From positions 186,001-250,000 of the forward strand of contig JALVZQ010000007.1 of NCBI GenBank assembly GCA_027037535.1: a stretch of DNA of 64,000 bases, given 5' to 3'. The stretch is from Acidilobaceae archaeon. Its GTDB lineage: Archaea > Thermoproteota > Thermoprotei_A > Sulfolobales > Acidilobaceae. Both the position numbers and the translations under genes were made by a program. The notes under the pieces were generated by a model. The model was not told where the DNA came from, made no database searches, and worked only from the letters and a program-made list of their open reading frames with translations. Positions 61,699 to 64,000 of the stretch are shown here, piece after piece (the stretch's first letter is position 1; each line of letters begins with the position of its first letter).

Positions 61699-62208
61699 GT
61701 GGAGTCAAAATATGCTCTGAGGGCGTTATACTGGATATTGCTCATAGTCGTACCAGCGACGCTAGGATCTTATCTATACGAAGCAAGCCTATTCAGTTTC
61801 TCAACGATCTATACAGTAATGTGTAGGGTAATTGGTATGGCCCTTGTTTTCTATGGCATAGCGCTTAATGTCATGGCAGGGCGGGCTCTGAGAAAATATG
61901 GACACTCACATCCCTCGAAAAGATTTACTCAGCCAGACCGCCTTGTCAAGACAGGGATATACTCATGTATGCGTCATCCCGGGCAGTTCGGCTTAATTCT
62001 GGTAAGCGTAGGAACTAGCCTAATAGTCGCGGGCATACTCGGAATTTTGATTTCAGGATGGATTATTACTGCAGGATTATTGTTCATCATTTATGTTGAG
62101 GAGCCGGAGGCACGATCGATATTTGGAGAAGACTACCATCTCTATGAGGAAAAAGTTCCGCCAATATCGTTGAATATCTTATGTGTAATTAGGCAATTAT
62201 TCAACTAG
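61699..62208 (+). CDS. Isoprenylcysteine/phospholipid methyltransferase-like membrane protein
   Basis: This 169-residue protein has four or five membrane helices and the ICMT/PEMT signature: RKYGHSHPSKRF, then LVKTGIYSCMRHPGQFGLILVSVGTSLIV, and the C-terminal VEEPEARSIFGEDYHLYEEKVP. It should be a SAM-dependent methyltransferase in the membrane; the substrate (lipid, protein or small compound) is unknown. Start GTG. The end overlaps hyuB by eight bases in a convergent arrangement. Confidence 0.85.
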   Translation: MESKYALRALYWILLIVVPATLGSYLYEASLFSFSTIYTVMCRVIGMALVFYGIALNVMAGRALRKYGHSHPSKRFTQPDRLVKTGIYSCMRHPGQFGLILVSVGTSLIVAGILGILISGWIITAGLLFIIYVEEPEARSIFGEDYHLYEEKVPPISLNILCVIRQLFN

Positions 62209-63895
62209 ACTCCGGATAAGTGTTTTGCCCTCGACCTACGCAGTTGGATCTTAGAGTCTTTATCCACTCTTCATCTATACGGCCCTCTTCCAAGTCCTTC
62301 TCAATCAGATATTGTTCACGTTTACAGGGGTCTCCATAACCTCCTCCTCCCGCAGTCATAATAATGATCTCGTCTCCTTCACCCAGCTGTATCGTGGCCT
62401 TGCTTGGAAGTATCTTAGTTCTACCGTCTTTGTATCGTACCATGTATATGGCTGGTTGTCCAGGCATGCCTCCTCTGAGTCCCCATGGACGGGTTCTACA
62501 TCTCTCTCCTACAATTGAGACGGTGGTCTTGTCGGAGAGTATTTTTATGCCTCTAATTATTCCATTTCCTCCTCGGTACTTTCCTTGTCCTCCACTGGAT
62601 GACCGTATCTCGTATCTCGTAAATAGTATAGGATACTCGGCTTCAAGTATCTCTATAGGAGTATTGAGTGTATTCGTCATATTGGTGTGAACAGCGTCTA
62701 CTCCATCGCAACAGGGCCTACCACCAGTGCCACACCCTATGGTTTCATAGAACGCCCATGTCTGGCCGTCCCCTATTATGCCACCTATCATGATATTGTT
62801 CATGCTACCGCATGATGCCGCGGGTACTTTATCGGGAAGGGCCTCGGCTAGTGCCCTTAGTACTACGTCTGCTATTCTCTGGCTCGTTTCTACGTTTCCG
62901 CCGCTAACTGGTGCTGGTTTTACGGGATTGACTAGGCTTCCCTCGGGAGCCTTTATTTCGACTACTCGTAGGAATCCCTGATTCATTGGCATCTCGGGGT
63001 CGAGCACGCTTTTTAGGGCATATGCTGTGGCGGCAACCGTTACTCCATATACTGCGTTTATGGGGTAGTCGACTTGGGGATGAGTACCGGCGAAGTCGAC
63101 AGTTAGCTTATCTTTATCGAAGGTGATCGATACGTCAATGTTGACTAGTTTATCCTCTAGTTCGAGGTAGTCTCTTGCATGGAAGGATCCTTGGATTCCT
63201 AGATCTTCTAGGAGTCTCCTGGTGTATCTCTCAGTGTAATCTAGGATCTCGCTCCATGCCTCTAAGAGTGCGAAGGATCCATATTTCTTGGCGAGATCGA
63301 GTATTCGTTTTTCTCCAACATTTAGACTAGCTATTTGTGCCCGGAGATCGCCTTCGAAGTATCTGGGGGTTCTGACATTTGACTCTATGAGACGTAGAAT
63401 CTCTGTATCGAGTCTACCGTCCTTGACTATTTTTACGGGAGGTATAACTATTCCTTCTTGGAGGAGCTCTGTGACTTTTCCACCTATGCTTCCTGGAACG
63501 CTTCCTCCTACGTCTACGTGGTGGGCTTTATTCGCTACTATAGCGATGAGTCTCCCATCATAGTATACGGGTTTCATTGCCAGGATATCGTTTAGGTGTG
63601 TGCCTGCTATGTATGGGTCGTTTACAATGACTATGTCTCCTGGGTTTAGGTTCTTGCCTAGTTTCTTTAGCGTTCTGACCGTATTTACAACGCCTATGCT
63701 CATGCTACCTAGGTGGACGGGAATATGCTCTGCTTGTGCCACTATTTCTCCGGTAGGTGCTAGTATTGCACAGCTGTGGTCGAGTCTGTCCTTTATATTA
63801 GGGCTATATGCGGTGTTTCTGAGGACTATTCCCATTTCTTCGCTTGTATATATGGCTGCGTTCTTGATGACTTCTACTGTTATCTTGTCCACCAT
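62201..63895 (-). CDS. hyuB: Hydantoinase/oxoprolinase subunit B (HyuB)
   Basis: This 564-residue protein is the B subunit of ATP-dependent hydantoinase or 5-oxoprolinase. Signs are MGIVLRNTAYSPNIKDRLDHSCAILAPTGEIVAQAEHIPVHLGSM near the start, NDPYIAGTHLNDI, FAGTHPQVDYPINAV, GGNVETSQRIADVVLRAL and the C-terminal GGGGYGDPCKRE. Length is typical. It follows hyuA with only four bases between, so the two form an operon. The true substrate (a hydantoin, 5-oxoproline or acetone-type compound) cannot be told from this part. Confidence 0.95.
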   Translation of the reverse strand: MVDKITVEVIKNAAIYTSEEMGIVLRNTAYSPNIKDRLDHSCAILAPTGEIVAQAEHIPVHLGSMSIGVVNTVRTLKKLGKNLNPGDIVIVNDPYIAGTHLNDILAMKPVYYDGRLIAIVANKAHHVDVGGSVPGSIGGKVTELLQEGIVIPPVKIVKDGRLDTEILRLIESNVRTPRYFEGDLRAQIASLNVGEKRILDLAKKYGSFALLEAWSEILDYTERYTRRLLEDLGIQGSFHARDYLELEDKLVNIDVSITFDKDKLTVDFAGTHPQVDYPINAVYGVTVAATAYALKSVLDPEMPMNQGFLRVVEIKAPEGSLVNPVKPAPVSGGNVETSQRIADVVLRALAEALPDKVPAASCGSMNNIMIGGIIGDGQTWAFYETIGCGTGGRPCCDGVDAVHTNMTNTLNTPIEILEAEYPILFTRYEIRSSSGGQGKYRGGNGIIRGIKILSDKTTVSIVGERCRTRPWGLRGGMPGQPAIYMVRYKDGRTKILPSKATIQLGEGDEIIIMTAGGGGYGDPCKREQYLIEKDLEEGRIDEEWIKTLRSNCVGRGQNTYPESS

Positions 63896-63899
63896 TTTC

Positions 63900-64000
63900 C
63901 TACACCTCCGAGATATGGAATGCCCCTAGATTGTCTAGAAGCGCTTCATATCTTTCTGGGACTACGATTGTAGAATCAGGAGCCTCTATTATTGCTGGGC
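63900..64000 (-). CDS. hyuA: Hydantoinase/oxoprolinase subunit A (HyuA), C-terminal end
   Basis: Only the last 32 residues are in the window; the gene continues beyond the right edge. The visible end, PAIIEAPDSTIVVPERYEAL followed by a DNLGAFHI segment, is the typical C-terminus of HyuA ('GPAIIE..dsT..vP'). The stop is four bases before the hyuB ATG, as expected for the pair. Confidence 0.85.
   Translation of the reverse strand, partial: PAIIEAPDSTIVVPERYEALLDNLGAFHISEV

Overview
The window is a gene-dense, intron-free archaeal chromosome segment with about 73 protein genes. The gene set points to a thermophilic or hyperthermophilic crenarchaeote (Thermoproteota, class Thermoprotei). It has the archaeal ribosomal proteins S19e, L39e, L31e and L18Ae, aIF6, prefoldin alpha, a PDCD5 homologue, the RNase P protein Rnp4, an archaeal ATP-dependent DNA ligase, an Rnl3-type RNA ligase, an XPD-type Fe-S helicase and a tetraether-lipid synthase candidate. 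The DNA is moderately AT-rich. Codons favour ATA, AGA and AGG, TTG and GTG starts are frequent, and GGTGA-type ribosome sites are common. I cannot fix the order or genus from sequence alone. No tRNA, rRNA, insertion sequence or CRISPR array was seen.

Layout. 1-3.1 kb: an eIF2B-like protein (cut by the window edge), a phosphohexomutase and a Trm112-like zinc protein. 3.2-9.9 kb: an information-processing block (DNA ligase, rnp4, YhbY, S19e, PDCD5, L39e, L31e, aIF6, L18Ae, prefoldin alpha, FtsY). 9.9-16 kb, mostly minus strand: three tandem four-CBS proteins, a pterin pair (MptE plus a DUF447-like protein), an HtpX-like membrane protease and a small PTPS-like protein. 16-22.7 kb: DUF167, GcvT, two conserved proteins, the SufCBD Fe-S assembly operon and an HD hydrolase. 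22.8-31.6 kb: citrate synthase, RNA ligase, a CitG-like protein, an aminopeptidase, a thioredoxin, the Tes-like radical SAM protein, ArfC and YjbQ. 31.8-42.8 kb: an Fe-S helicase, a phosphoesterase, DUF763, enoyl-CoA hydratase, PrxQ, nicotinate phosphoribosyltransferase, a THUMP protein, a second phosphohexomutase and an amidohydrolase. 42.8-53.4 kb: SCP2, the thiolase/DUF35 pair, nitrilase, aminotransferase, an AbrB-PhoU regulator, a start-less Cas4-like gene and a run of poorly known genes. 53.4-60.8 kb: a respiratory island with a cysteine-bearing HTH regulator, a quinol-type nitric oxide reductase, a TorD chaperone and a three-subunit molybdopterin oxidoreductase (polysulfide/thiosulfate reductase type). 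60.9-64 kb: triosephosphate isomerase, an ICMT-like methyltransferase, and HyuB with the end of HyuA.

The most unusual content lies between the genes. A 95-nt element is closed by a perfect 12-bp helix (49207-49301). Two elements look like C/D box RNAs with an extra hairpin between the inner boxes (14068-14158 and 31638-31713). A third compact structured segment lies at 3077-3135. Dyads sit at the promoters of the HD gene (perfect 18-bp palindrome), the nitric oxide reductase, the AbrB-PhoU gene and ftsY. The Cas4-like gene at 48551-49173 has no canonical in-frame start and has lost its (D/E)xK acid.
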